DNA of 64,000 nt from Campylobacter gracilis (GCF_001190745.1 NZ_CP012196.1:310001-374000); one strand, 5' to 3'; positions 26,887-36,487 are shown, counted from the stretch's first letter. Program-made: numbers and translations. The notes: generated by a model not told the origin, from the sequence alone.

Positions 26887-29799
26887 TTGAAAAATTTGCC
26901 CTCTAAAAATCTCTTTGTCTACACTAGCTCGCGTGCGCTACGCGCGGCGCTGCAAAACGAGAGCGGCGGCGTGTTGGCGCCCAGGATTACGTTGGCGGAA
27001 TTCTACGAAAAGGCGCTTTTTGTGCCGGATCTTGTCGCTTGCGGTGAGATAGACCGCGCGCTTTTTATGAAACAAGCGGTGAGCGAGAGCAAGCGCGCGG
27101 GCGAGAGGCTTAAATTCCCTAACGAGCTTTACGAGTTTATGCGCAACCGCGAGTATCTTTTCGGTTTTTTCAAGGAGCTTGCGACGGAGCGCGTGAGTAT
27201 CGATGCGCTCGATCTTAGCGACACCTACGCGTGGTACGCCGAGCATTTTGAAATTCTGCGAAAGCTAGCGGGGGCGTATGCAAGGATTTTGCGCGAGCAT
27301 GGATTTTACGACGAGATCACGCTGCCCGCGCTTTATGAGCTAAACGAGTCCTATCTGCGCGGATTTGAACGGATAGAAATTAACATCGACGGCAATCCTA
27401 GCGCATTTGAGTTCGAGGTTTTTAAGCGCGCTGCGGAGCTGAGCGAGGTCGTACTGAGCTTTAGAGCCACGACTTTAAATTCCAAGCCCGTGCGCGCGGT
27501 GGAGGAGCTTTGCGGCATAAGCCTAGAGTTAGGTTTTGCCTACCGCGTAAATCTTAGTACGGGTGAAATTTCAAGCCGAGAGCTGCTAAGCGTGGGCGGA
27601 GCGGTTGTGTGTAGAGGCTTTGAGCTGCGAAGCTTGCAGGCGAGCTACGTTTTTGAAAAAATTTCATCCTTTGTGCGCGCGGGCATCGCGCCGGAGAGCA
27701 TCGCGGTGATTTTGCCCGACGAGAGCTTTGCCGGCACGCTGCGGCTTTATGACGAGCGCATCGCAAGGGCTCGCGGCTCGCACCGCATGCTAAATTTTGC
27801 GATGGGAGAGAAGCTTAAAGATAACCTATTTTATGTAACGCTAGAGAAAATTTCGCAATGCTTAAAAGAAGCACGCACGCCGAAATTTGGCGTAGATTAC
27901 CGCGCATTCAAAAGTCCGGATGGAGGATTTTTGGATGCGGAGGATTCCGCAGTACAGCAAAATTTAGCGCTAGGGAATTTCGCTTCTGATAATTCTGCAT
28001 CGCAAAATTTCGCACAGCAAAATTCCGCGTTTGATTGCGAAATTTTTTCAAATTCTAAAACGGATTTAAATTTTATGTCTGCACGAGAGTTTGAAAATAC
28101 GGAAAATTTTGAAATTCTGCGCGAAATTTCGGCGGAACGCGCGAATAGCGCGGAGGAGCAAAGTTTTTCGCTAGATCTTGCAGAGTTTCAAGAGCCCTTG
28201 GAGTGTGCGCAGCAGCGCGATTATTCGGTTAGTGCAAAACGGCAGGAGCCTTCAAGGAAGCAGCAAGGGAGCCTACGATACTCTATGCAACTGGAGCATA
28301 TAGAGCTTGAGGAAGAAGATGGGTATTCAAAAAGCCCTAAACAGCGCGATCGCTTTAGGCGCTCTAAAATACGCGAGGGCGCAGATGAGTATCCGCAGCG
28401 CTCAAACCCACAGGAGCTTGATCTATTTTTTGCGAGTGTGGGCGTGGATGAGGCACTTTTTGGTGAGTTCGCATGCGATTTTGCAAAGCAAGTAAGCTTC
28501 GAGCATTTCGAGGCGCTAATTACCAAGCTCGCCTGTTTACCCAAAATTAGTGACGCGCTGCTGCAAGAAAAGCTAAAAGAGCCGCTATATCTAATTAAAA
28601 TTTTGCTTCGAAAATTTAAGGACGAAAACCTAAGCTTGGGCAATCTAATCGATCTTTTTTTGTTAGAAATTTCGCGCATTAAGCTTGATGATGTTCGTGG
28701 CGGAAAGGTCACGGTAATGGGGCTTTTAGAGAGCCGTGGGCTACAATTTGACGGCGTGATAATCCCCGATTTTAACGATGATCTGGTGCCAAAGCGCAGT
28801 AGCGGAGAGATGTTTTTAAACTCCGCTTTGCGCGCTAGAGCGGGGCTCATCAGCCACGCAGACCGCGAAAATTTGCAAAGATTTTACTACGACGGCTTGC
28901 TAAGAGGCGCTAAAAAAAGCGCGATTTGCTATCTGCAAAGCGTCGAGAAACTGCCTTCGCGGTTTTTGAAAAGCTTTGAAGTGCAACAAGACGCGGAATT
29001 TTCGCAGGAGGATTATTTGCGGCTTTTTGGGAGAGAGGAATTTAAGCCCGCCTTATGCGGACAAGAAGATCCCGTGGCTCGCCATGATTTTTTTGCCGAG
29101 GAGCTGTCGTTTTCGCGGCTGGATACGTTTTTAGAATGCAAGAGGAAGTATTATTACCGCTACGTTTTCGGGCTGAAGGAGGGGCTAAAATTTGGCGAGG
29201 ATAATGCGCTTTTAGGTAAAATTTTACATACGAGTTTTCAGCGTTTATATGAGCGAGCAGGAATGAAATTTAGTATGGAAAAATTCCGCTCTATTTATTC
29301 GCAGCTTGCGCGAGAAGCGGGCATCGCGCGCTTTGATGTGGAGCTTGAGCTAAAAGCTGTAGAAAAGCTAGCTAGGCTTTTGGAAGGGCATGAGCAAATT
29401 TGGAGCTTTAGCGGTAGTGAAGTATCGCTAAAAGGCGAGCTTGACGGAGTGCGGCTGAGCGGGCGGATCGACCGTATCGACGAAGATAAGGCAGGGCGGA
29501 AGTTCATCATCGATTACAAACGTGGTTCAGCTAAAAAGCATATGGAAAAATTTCAGCTTACGTTTTATCGCGCGCTTTTAGCCCAGGAATGCGAATGCGC
29601 CTATCTGTCGCTAAAAGATTGCGCGTTTGCAGCTCCTGGCGACAAAACGCCTAGCTTAGAAAATCTGCGCGAGACGCTAAGCTCTATCGGCAAGGAATTT
29701 GCAAGCGAGGTTGCTTTTACGCGCACGGAGGCGGTGCAAAGCTGCGAATACTGCGATTATAAAATCATTTGCAAGGGGCAGATCGATGGCAAAATTTGA
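26887..29799 (+). CDS. addB: AddB-type recombination nuclease subunit with a large insert
   Basis: A 970-residue AddB-like subunit of the double-strand-break resection complex with the helicase encoded next. The N-terminal two-thirds is a helicase-like fold without Walker motifs. The C-terminal nuclease (about 745-970) has the first cluster Cys in FLECKRKYYYRYVFG, LGKILHTSFQRLYE, the PD-(D/E)xK core GRIDRIDED...FIIDYKRGS, and the last cluster cysteines CEYCDYKIIC, so a 4Fe-4S staple is expected. TTG 26887 has AAAGGA upstream. Residues about 340-513 are an atypical low-complexity insert. It overlaps addA by 14 bases. Matches Cj1482c. Confidence 0.88.
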   Translation: MKNLPSKNLFVYTSSRALRAALQNESGGVLAPRITLAEFYEKALFVPDLVACGEIDRALFMKQAVSESKRAGERLKFPNELYEFMRNREYLFGFFKELATERVSIDALDLSDTYAWYAEHFEILRKLAGAYARILREHGFYDEITLPALYELNESYLRGFERIEINIDGNPSAFEFEVFKRAAELSEVVLSFRATTLNSKPVRAVEELCGISLELGFAYRVNLSTGEISSRELLSVGGAVVCRGFELRSLQASYVFEKISSFVRAGIAPESIAVILPDESFAGTLRLYDERIARARGSHRMLNFAMGEKLKDNLFYVTLEKISQCLKEARTPKFGVDYRAFKSPDGGFLDAEDSAVQQNLALGNFASDNSASQNFAQQNSAFDCEIFSNSKTDLNFMSAREFENTENFEILREISAERANSAEEQSFSLDLAEFQEPLECAQQRDYSVSAKRQEPSRKQQGSLRYSMQLEHIELEEEDGYSKSPKQRDRFRRSKIREGADEYPQRSNPQELDLFFASVGVDEALFGEFACDFAKQVSFEHFEALITKLACLPKISDALLQEKLKEPLYLIKILLRKFKDENLSLGNLIDLFLLEISRIKLDDVRGGKVTVMGLLESRGLQFDGVIIPDFNDDLVPKRSSGEMFLNSALRARAGLISHADRENLQRFYYDGLLRGAKKSAICYLQSVEKLPSRFLKSFEVQQDAEFSQEDYLRLFGREEFKPALCGQEDPVARHDFFAEELSFSRLDTFLECKRKYYYRYVFGLKEGLKFGEDNALLGKILHTSFQRLYERAGMKFSMEKFRSIYSQLAREAGIARFDVELELKAVEKLARLLEGHEQIWSFSGSEVSLKGELDGVRLSGRIDRIDEDKAGRKFIIDYKRGSAKKHMEKFQLTFYRALLAQECECAYLSLKDCAFAAPGDKTPSLENLRETLSSIGKEFASEVAFTRTEAVQSCEYCDYKIICKGQIDGKI
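27900..28425 (+). repeat. In-frame low-complexity insert in addB
   Basis: About 525 bases lie between ordinary AddB segments (KISQCLKE before, QELDLFFASVGVDEALF after). The first part encodes a clean five-residue period: QQNLA, LGNFA, SDNSA, SQNFA, QQNSA, that is, a 15-base repeat built on AAATTT or AATTC. It then runs into Glu/Gln/Arg/Ser-rich sequence. The frame is open throughout. Confidence 0.75.
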
Positions 29800-32704
29800 A
29801 AATTATCTGGCGCTTGAAGCAAGCGCAGGCAGCGGCAAGACCTTCAATCTCGCAGTAAGGTTCATCGAGCTGGTGCTAAAAGGCGAGCCGATCAATGAAA
29901 TTTTAGCTCTTACTTTTACCAAAAAAGCTGCTGCTGAGATGAAAACGCGCATCGTGGAGAAATTTCAAAATTTGCTTATCGTGCGCGACGGCGCTCTTGT
30001 GCCAAGCCCCGAGCTGGCGCAAATTTGCGAGGATCTGAATATGAGCGCGGATGAGGTTTTGGCGGCGCAGCGGCGCCTACTACCTAAATTTTTAAACGAG
30101 AGCCTAAACGTCTTTACCTTTGATGCGTTTTTTGCAAAGGCTCTGCGCTCGTTTGCGCTAAATAGCGGCATCGATCCCGGATTTGAAAACGATGAAAGCA
30201 TACTAGGCGTGCAGCAGCGGGAGTTTTTAAGCGCGATCTGTAAAGACGGCGCCATTTTAAGGGAGGTCGTGGATTATGTAAGCGACTCGGGAATGACAAA
30301 GAGCGAGTTTTTAAATAGCTTGCAAAGCATTTGGAGAGGCGATATAAGCATAAATCTGCCCACGCTTCCTGCAAGCTCGGCGCTAGCAGAGATAAATGAA
30401 ATTTTATCCTGCTTGCAAAAAGCGGCGAGAGATGCGGGCGTAAGCGCTGGAGCCGTAAATGGGCTAAGCCCTGTTAGCGATTTGTCAAAATTATCTTCGG
30501 GTTTCATTCTTTCGGCTCTTGCCAACGGCAGCTTCGATTATCCGCGCTCGCAGCTTAAAAAAATTTCGCATTTTGACGGCGAGTTAGCAAGGCTAAAAGA
30601 CGCCGTAGCTCGCGAAATAGCGTGGATGGATGCGACATATGCGGTTAAGCTGGCAGGACTAATTAAAATTTATGCCGAAGCGCTTAAATCGGTGCAGCGC
30701 AAAAGCGGCAAGCTCACGTTCGGTGATGTCACTGCAGCCGTGCACTCGCTGCTAAATCCAAGCGCAGAGGCGTTACAGGGCAACCGCGAGCTTTTGTATT
30801 TCAGGCTCGATTCTAAAATCACACATATTTTAATTGACGAATTCCAAGATACCGACATTTGCCAGTATGAAATTATGCTGCCGCTAATCTCTGAGGCGCT
30901 TGCTGGCAAAGGAGCGGAAGAGCGCTGCGGTAGCTTTTTTTACGTAGGCGATAAAAAACAGAGCATCTATAAATTTCGCGGCGCAGAGAGAAAAATTTTT
31001 GATATTTTGCGCGAGCAGTTTAGTCAAATCAAAACGCAGAGCCTGCCGCGCAATTATCGCAGTTTAAAACTTATCGTAAAATTTGTAAATGAGATCTTGC
31101 GCGATAAATTTGCGTCTTATGAAGATCAAATCGCGGCAAATAAGCTAGATAGCGATCTGCCTGCTTCGGTGCTGCAAAAAATCAAGGACTATCCGCTTTC
31201 TCATCCGCGAATGCCGCTATTTGAGGTACAAAGCGACGATTACGGCTATGTAGCAGCGTTTTCATACGACGACGTGCTAAAGGGGGCTGCGGAGCAAGCG
31301 CGCAGGCTTGTTGAGGAGTGCGGCGTGAGAGCTGATGATATCGCGATTTTATGCTGGAAAAACGAGCATGTAAGCGCACTAAAAGAGATGCTATCAGAAT
31401 TCTGCGAGGTTTGCAGCGGCTCAAATAAGGCTCTGCGTTGCAGCGAGCAGGTAAATGCCGTAATTCAATACGCGAAATTTTGCGTAGGTGGCGATGAAAT
31501 TTATCTACGAAACGCCGAAGCGATTTTAGGGAGGCGGCTTAAAAAAATAGCGGCCGATCTGCATAAAAATGCGCAAAAAACGGCAGAATTTATCGCTAGC
31601 GCGCTGAAATTAAATTTTGTCGATCCGGATCTACTGCTATTTTTTGAGACGCTGGCAAAATTTAATAGTTTTAGCGAGTATCTGTTTGCAAACGACGAAA
31701 CGGAGGTATTTGCCAAGGAAGAAAGCGGCATTAAAATTATGACCGTGCATAAGTCCAAGGGGCTTCAGTTTCCGCATGTAATCGTCTGCGACCGCATCGG
31801 AGGAAAAGACCGGGGCGAGAGCTCAAAGCTCGCGACGGACTATGATTTTACCACGCATAAGTGGAGAATTTTTTATAAATTTGCGAGCAGAAAGAGCCTG
31901 GATGCGGAATTTGCAGCATTAATGGATGAAAACGATCGCTCTGCGCATGAAGAGGACATAAACAAGCTCTACGTGGCATTTACTCGCGCTGAACGCTCGC
32001 TCATCATCGTAAAACGCTCCGAGTCAAAAATAGATCAATACAATTATAGCTTTTTTTCGCCTTACGCCAAAAAGACCAAGGGTGCGGGCGTCGTGGAGTG
32101 GCTGGATATCCCGGATTTTCAATACGGCTACGTAATCCCAAGCTCCGTAAAATCAGAAGAGAAGCCGCCGCAAAAAAAGGTCGCGCTCGTAGTGGGCGAG
32201 CCTCAAGGCGCGCAAGAAAAAGCAGGCGGTGGCGAAACGGAGGCGCTAAGCGCGATATATTTCGGCGAGGCGCTTCATTATGCTCTGGAGATGAGCGAAG
32301 GCTTTGCCGCAGATGAAATTTTACGAGGAGTAAGCCTGGCAAAAGGTCGCTACGCTAAATTTTTAAATGACGCGGATTTTGAAAATATCGCTGCGCGGGC
32401 GCTAGGACTAAGCAAAAACGAGGAATTTTTGACTCTGATAAAGGGCGCTCAAGCTTATAAAGAGATGCCGATAAAAAGCGCGGAGGGTGAACTTTTGCGC
32501 GTGGATCTGGCGTGCTTTAGGCGGGATGAAATTTTGCTTTTTGATTACAAGAGCTCCGAAAAATACCTCGCGCAAAACAAAGCTCAAGTGGCGCGATATA
32601 AAAGCGTGATCCGCGAGTTTTATCCGCATGCGCGAGTGTGCGCCTTCGTGCTGGCTCTCGAAGCTGCGAGTGCTAGGCTGATCGAAGTGAATGATGAGGG
32701 ATAA
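29786..32704 (+). CDS. addA: AddA-type UvrD-family helicase/exonuclease
   Basis: A 972-residue superfamily 1 helicase with a C-terminal nuclease, partner of AddB in repair of double-strand breaks. Helicase motifs are EASAGSGKTFNLAVRF (Walker A, residues 9-24), LALTFTKKAAAEMK (Ia), LIDEFQDTD (II), GDKKQSIYKFRGAE (III), NYRS (IV), IMTVHKSKGLQFPHVIV (V) and LYVAFTRAERSL (VI). The nuclease region has IYFGEALHYALE and LLFDYKSSEKYL. Start ATG 29786 has AGGGG upstream and overlaps the addB end; a longer frame from 29699 lies wholly in addB. Precedes rplM as in C. jejuni. Confidence 0.92.
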   Translation: MAKFENYLALEASAGSGKTFNLAVRFIELVLKGEPINEILALTFTKKAAAEMKTRIVEKFQNLLIVRDGALVPSPELAQICEDLNMSADEVLAAQRRLLPKFLNESLNVFTFDAFFAKALRSFALNSGIDPGFENDESILGVQQREFLSAICKDGAILREVVDYVSDSGMTKSEFLNSLQSIWRGDISINLPTLPASSALAEINEILSCLQKAARDAGVSAGAVNGLSPVSDLSKLSSGFILSALANGSFDYPRSQLKKISHFDGELARLKDAVAREIAWMDATYAVKLAGLIKIYAEALKSVQRKSGKLTFGDVTAAVHSLLNPSAEALQGNRELLYFRLDSKITHILIDEFQDTDICQYEIMLPLISEALAGKGAEERCGSFFYVGDKKQSIYKFRGAERKIFDILREQFSQIKTQSLPRNYRSLKLIVKFVNEILRDKFASYEDQIAANKLDSDLPASVLQKIKDYPLSHPRMPLFEVQSDDYGYVAAFSYDDVLKGAAEQARRLVEECGVRADDIAILCWKNEHVSALKEMLSEFCEVCSGSNKALRCSEQVNAVIQYAKFCVGGDEIYLRNAEAILGRRLKKIAADLHKNAQKTAEFIASALKLNFVDPDLLLFFETLAKFNSFSEYLFANDETEVFAKEESGIKIMTVHKSKGLQFPHVIVCDRIGGKDRGESSKLATDYDFTTHKWRIFYKFASRKSLDAEFAALMDENDRSAHEEDINKLYVAFTRAERSLIIVKRSESKIDQYNYSFFSPYAKKTKGAGVVEWLDIPDFQYGYVIPSSVKSEEKPPQKKVALVVGEPQGAQEKAGGGETEALSAIYFGEALHYALEMSEGFAADEILRGVSLAKGRYAKFLNDADFENIAARALGLSKNEEFLTLIKGAQAYKEMPIKSAEGELLRVDLACFRRDEILLFDYKSSEKYLAQNKAQVARYKSVIREFYPHARVCAFVLALEAASARLIEVNDEG

Positions 32705-32783
32705 AATTTTAAAGCTTAGATGAAATTTGAGCGCAGATATATTAAAGATAGCTTAAATTAAGCTATACGTAAGGATATTTCTA

Positions 32784-32789
32784 TATAAT
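32784..32789 (+). promoter_or_regulatory. -10 box TATAAT before rplM
   Basis: CTATATAATCACAG lies 30 bases before the rplM ATG, in an AT-rich stretch with preceding T-runs. A ribosome-binding AAGGCGG follows. Likely promoter of the rplM-rpsI pair. Confidence 0.65.
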
Positions 32790-32819
32790 CACAGCTCAAA
32801 TTTTAATAAGGCGGAAACC

Positions 32820-33245
32820 ATGACAGAAATTACAAAGCCTAGCGAAGTTAAGCGCGACTGGGTCGTTATCGACGCGACCGACAAAAGATTCGGTAGGATG
32901 CTTACCGAAGTTGCGGTATTGCTACGCGGCAAACACAAACCAAGCTACACTCCAAACGTGGATTGCGGAGACTACGTCGTTATCATCAACGCTTCAAAAG
33001 CCGTATTTACCGGCAATAACAAAGGCGACGATAAACTTTATCACAGCTACTCGGGCTATTTCGGAAGCGTAAAGAGCGTGAAATTTCAAGACCTGCTTAA
33101 AAACAATCCCGCAAAGCTCTACAGACTTGCGGTTCGCGGCATGCTTCCTAAGACGAAGCTCGGCAAGGCGATGATCAAAAAGCTATTCGTATATGAAGGC
33201 GGCGAGCACCCTCATACTGCGCAAACAACTAAAAAAGGAAAATAA
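32820..33245 (+). CDS. rplM: 50S ribosomal protein L13
   Basis: A 141-residue L13, an early-assembly protein of the large subunit that binds 23S rRNA. Family segments seen: [65 protein letters not shown] and the C-terminal [19 protein letters not shown]. Two bases separate it from rpsI, the universal L13-S9 pairing. Confidence 0.99.
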   Translation: MTEITKPSEVKRDWVVIDATDKRFGRMLTEVAVLLRGKHKPSYTPNVDCGDYVVIINASKAVFTGNNKGDDKLYHSYSGYFGSVKSVKFQDLLKNNPAKLYRLAVRGMLPKTKLGKAMIKKLFVYEGGEHPHTAQTTKKGK

Positions 33246-33247
33246 TC

Positions 33248-33637
33248 ATGGCGACAATTTATGCAACCGGAAAGAGAAAAACTGCCGTAGCTAAGGTTTG
33301 GGTAAAACCTGGAAGCGGCAAGATCGTAGTAAACGGTATGGATCTAAACACCTGGCTAGGCGGTCACGAAGCGATCAAGCTAAGGGTTGTTCAGCCGCTT
33401 TTGGCGACTAAACAAGAGACCTCGATGGACATCACCGCGCAGACTTTGGGTGGCGGATATTCGGCTCAAGCGGATGCGCTAAAGCACGGAATTTCAAAAG
33501 CGCTTGCCGCGATGGATAAGGATTTTAGAGCGGCTCTTAAGCCAAAAGGTCTGCTAACTCGCGATAGTCGCGTGGTCGAGCGAAAGAAATTCGGTCGCCG
33601 CAAAGCGCGTAGAAGTCCGCAGTTCTCTAAGAGATAA
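33248..33637 (+). CDS. rpsI: 30S ribosomal protein S9
   Basis: A 129-residue S9, which reaches the P-site tRNA with its C-terminal tail. Seen: [20 protein letters not shown] at the start, [19 protein letters not shown] in the middle and the basic tail ending [18 protein letters not shown], the invariant S9 terminus. Co-transcribed with rplM. Confidence 0.99.
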   Translation: MATIYATGKRKTAVAKVWVKPGSGKIVVNGMDLNTWLGGHEAIKLRVVQPLLATKQETSMDITAQTLGGGYSAQADALKHGISKALAAMDKDFRAALKPKGLLTRDSRVVERKKFGRRKARRSPQFSKR

Positions 33638-33644
33638 TGTTTTT

Positions 33645-33681
33645 TACAAATTTGTGGCGAAATTGTCGCAAATTTGTAAAT
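33645..33681 (+). terminator. Stem-loop after rpsI
   Basis: TACAAATTTG (33645-33654) and CAAATTTGTA, extended inward by GCGA/TCGC with a small bulge, form a long hairpin soon after the rpsI stop. The following TTCTTTAAAAATTTT is T-rich. Likely end of the ribosomal protein transcript before the cadF promoter. Confidence 0.5.
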
Positions 33682-33699
33682 TCTTTAAAAATTTTATGG

Positions 33700-33705
33700 T
33701 AATAT
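33700..33705 (+). promoter_or_regulatory. Probable -10 box before the cadF-like gene
   Basis: GGTAATATCG lies 31 bases before ATG 33737 in an AT-rich stretch with T-runs upstream. It is the best candidate for the promoter of this highly expressed outer-membrane protein gene. Confidence 0.4.
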
Positions 33706-33736
33706 CGAATTACAACTTTATTTGAAAGGATGTTTA

Positions 33737-34759
33737 ATGAAGAAAGTTCTACTTGCATTAAGCTTATGTGCATCCGGCGCATTGTTCGCTAGCGATGCTG
33801 ATTATCACTGGGAGATCACCCCTACTGTTGGCGGAATGACTCATGAGGGCAATATGGATTTAGATTCGAATTTTATGTTCGGTCTACGCCTTGCTAAAAA
33901 CCTACAGAATTCATTCATCGATCAATTAGAGGCAGGTTTCGATTACTCTCGTCATATCGGGGTAGAGGATCTAGCTTACAGAGCTGGTAATGCTAAGCCT
34001 AGCGCTAGATACTACCACATCAATGCTGTAAAAGACTTGGTAAATTTCACCGATAATTTCAAGCTATACGGTTTGCTAGGTCTTGGATATATGGATTACA
34101 CTAAAGATGTTTACAACGATGGTGATCAAGATAGCGGCTTCGGTCAATACGGCTTGGGTCTAAAGTACTACATTACCGACAATTTCGCTACAAAACTTGA
34201 GGCACGCGATGCTATCAGATTTGACGACGGCAACCACGTATTGTTCTATACTCTAGGCTTTGCAGTTGATTTTGGCAAGAGATATGCTGATGCAGCTCCA
34301 GCTGCCGCTCCGGCTCCTACAGGCTGCAAAGATGCAGATAACGACGGCGTATGCGATAATGTCGATAGATGCCCAGGCACACCTGCTGGTGTAGTTGTAG
34401 ATGAATATGGTTGCGAGAAGGTTATTAGATTAAATTTGGGCGTAAATTTCGCTACAGATAGCTCAAAAATTTCCCCTGAGTTTATGAATCAGATCAAAAA
34501 CGTAAGTGACGTGCTAGTAGCTCACCCTGATTACAAAGTAATCTTAGAGGGTCACACCGATAGCACCGGTTCGAACGCATATAATCAAAAGCTTTCCGAG
34601 CGCAGAGCTGCTGCAGTTGGAGGTGCGCTTAAGAGCTTCGGCGTAGATGCCAGCAGAATCACCACTGTAGGATACGGCGAGACTAAGCCTATCGCTACAA
34701 ACGCTACTAAAGCAGGTCGCGCTCAAAATAGACGCGTAGATGCTAAATTTAGAAAATAA
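33737..34759 (+). CDS. cadF: CadF-type OmpA-family outer-membrane protein
   Basis: A 340-residue outer-membrane protein. A signal peptide ends at ALFAS (about residue 19). Residues 25-190 form an eight-strand OmpA-type barrel. An Ala/Pro hinge (AAPAAAPAP) is followed by one thrombospondin type 3-like Ca-binding stretch (DADNDGVCDNVDRCPGTPAG). The OmpA-C domain (about 225-340) has LEGHTDSTGSNAYNQKLSERR-type sequence for peptidoglycan binding. Position after rpsI and before the HAD phosphatase is that of cadF. The FRLS fibronectin-binding motif of C. jejuni CadF is replaced by YYIT, so adhesion may differ. Start ATG 33737 follows AAAGGA. Confidence 0.9.
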   Translation: MKKVLLALSLCASGALFASDADYHWEITPTVGGMTHEGNMDLDSNFMFGLRLAKNLQNSFIDQLEAGFDYSRHIGVEDLAYRAGNAKPSARYYHINAVKDLVNFTDNFKLYGLLGLGYMDYTKDVYNDGDQDSGFGQYGLGLKYYITDNFATKLEARDAIRFDDGNHVLFYTLGFAVDFGKRYADAAPAAAPAPTGCKDADNDGVCDNVDRCPGTPAGVVVDEYGCEKVIRLNLGVNFATDSSKISPEFMNQIKNVSDVLVAHPDYKVILEGHTDSTGSNAYNQKLSERRAAAVGGALKSFGVDASRITTVGYGETKPIATNATKAGRAQNRRVDAKFRK

Positions 34760-34777
34760 TCTTTTCTAAATCCACAT

Positions 34778-34804
34778 AAGCGGAGCTTCGGCTCCGCTTT
34801 TTTT
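34778..34804 (+). terminator. Strong intrinsic terminator after cadF
   Basis: AGCGGAGC-TTCG-GCTCCGCT forms an 8-bp stem with a UUCG loop, followed by seven T. It begins about 20 bases after the cadF stop and is the clearest terminator in the window. Confidence 0.93.
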
Positions 34805-34825
34805 ATATCCAAATTAAATTTTAAA

Positions 34826-35884
34826 ATGCTAAAATTCCAAACCACTCTGCTTTTCGATCTCGATGGTACGCTCATAGACTCCACGCCCGCGATACTGGAC
34901 GGCTTTCACTACGCGTTTGCGCATTTGGGCGTTGCAGAGCCTAGCGATGAAGCGATTAAAAAGCTTATCGGACATCCGTTAGAGGTAATGTTTGAGCGTC
35001 TAGGTGTGACGCGCGATGTGCAGAATTTCGTGCTCGCCTACAAACAGCGATACGCGCAGACTTTTTTGGATCAGACCGTTCTGCTAAGCGGTGCGTTCGA
35101 AGCGGTTCGCACGGCGAGCGAGTTTACAAATTTAGGCGTCGTGACAACCAAGACGTCGAAATTTTCTAAAATTTTATTGCAGCATCTTGGTATCGCGGAA
35201 TTTTTTGGCACCATCGTCGGACGAGAGGACGTGCAAGATCCCAAACCAAGCGCCGAACCGATCTTAAAGGCGCTCGAAAATTTAGGAATTTGCGGCGCGA
35301 CCGCTAGCAAAAGCCCGCATGCGGCTCGCGGTAAAACTCACGACGCGACTGCCGATGAAAATACAAGCGCTGCTAGCAGGAGCGCGATTTTGAGTGAAAT
35401 TTCAGTGCCTGATTTAAAGAGTCTTCCTGCGCTTGATCCTAATCCTAGCAAAGTTTACGAGCAAAATTTAAGTAGCATCGCGAGTCAAAATTCCGATAGA
35501 ATTTCGTTTAAAAATTTAAGCGAAGCAAAGAGCGATGGATACGAGGCTGGCGATAAGGGTCAAAAGAGCGGTGTCAGCATCGAGGGCGAGAGCGATAAAG
35601 GCGGCGCGCGCGGCGGTGAAATTTATGATGCACATGAGCTAAATTCCACTACTTGTTATGACAAAATTTGCAGTGACGAAATCCTGCCTTCTGTAAGCCA
35701 AAATATCTTTATGATCGGCGATACGCTACTTGACGCCATCGCGGCAAAGTCGGCAGCGGTGCGAAGCGTGGGCGTAAGCTGCGGCTACGGCAATGCCTCG
35801 GAGCTACGGGCGTATTTCGAGTTCGTATGCGCGGACGCAAAAGAGGCGGTTGAGTTGATACGCGAAATTTCATCGAAATTTTAG
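34826..35884 (+). CDS. HAD-family phosphatase (phosphoglycolate phosphatase-like) with an insert
   Basis: A Gph-like haloacid dehalogenase hydrolase, probably cleaving phosphoglycolate or another small phosphate ester. Motif I is FDLDGTLIDST (nucleophile Asp near residue 11), motif II is in LGVVTTKTS, motif III is REDVQDPKPSAEPIL, and motif IV is FMIGDTLLDAIAAKSA. The family usually has about 215 residues; here there are 352, because residues about 155-290, between motifs III and IV, are a low-complexity insert. Both catalytic halves remain in frame. Same place as Cj1477c. Confidence 0.85.
   Translation: MLKFQTTLLFDLDGTLIDSTPAILDGFHYAFAHLGVAEPSDEAIKKLIGHPLEVMFERLGVTRDVQNFVLAYKQRYAQTFLDQTVLLSGAFEAVRTASEFTNLGVVTTKTSKFSKILLQHLGIAEFFGTIVGREDVQDPKPSAEPILKALENLGICGATASKSPHAARGKTHDATADENTSAASRSAILSEISVPDLKSLPALDPNPSKVYEQNLSSIASQNSDRISFKNLSEAKSDGYEAGDKGQKSGVSIEGESDKGGARGGEIYDAHELNSTTCYDKICSDEILPSVSQNIFMIGDTLLDAIAAKSAAVRSVGVSCGYGNASELRAYFEFVCADAKEAVELIREISSKF
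35290..35700 (+). repeat. In-frame low-complexity insert in the HAD phosphatase gene
   Basis: About 410 bases between the motif III helix and motif IV encode Ser, Ala, Asp, Lys and Asn-rich sequence, including EQNLSSIASQNSDRIS and FKNLSEA. These resemble the QN(L/S) and D(K/R)IS units in the other inserts, and the DNA again centres on AAATTTAA, AAATTCC and GATAGAATTTCG. No stop interrupts the frame. Confidence 0.72.
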
Positions 35885-36487
35885 GCGCGACGGAGCGAAA
35901 TTTTTCTAGCTTCGATGCGTTATTTTTGCAAATACTTATAAGCGAACCCGCGCCCGAAATTTAAAATTTGAAATTTTCAATTAATTTTGAGTTTTAAACA
36001 GCGCGCGATATAAATGTCCGCGCTATTTAGCTGAAGGGACAAGGCGCCTTCTAAGTGTTCAAGCGATACGCGGAGTTAAATTTCGCATCTTTCTGCTCTG
36101 GTCTGGCAAAATAGCCCGTGTGCCGTATCAACGATGTATGAGAAAATTTTACCACAGTCAAATTTTATGCAATTTTGCAATGTTTTTTGAGCCTGCGAAC
36201 GGCTTTTGCAAGAAATTTTATACAAGCTTCGCGCTCAAATTTTGGCTTTGATTTTAGTTTATACTCCACCTTATCGTGATAAATTCTACGCGCCGCTTGA
36301 GGCAAGTATTTGACAGACTTATTGCGCGATCCTGTTGCAAGCCTATTTGGTGCTTATTTAGGCGCCGTATTCAGGTTTAGTCGCAATTATGCTCGCTACG
36401 GATTTTCGGTTTGATTTATAGCATTTAAGGCCACGCCCGCGCCCAGCGAGCGCTAAACATATATGTTTTGAAGGCAGGCTTATATGC
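35885..36487 (+). repeat. Noncoding AAATTT-rich gap
   Basis: About 600 bases after the HAD phosphatase gene with no supportable coding region. Repeated words include GAAATTTAAAATTTGAAATTTTC (in pieces), AAATTTTA and GCAAGAAATTTTA. It leads into the possible small RNA and tRNA-Gln. Confidence 0.5.
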
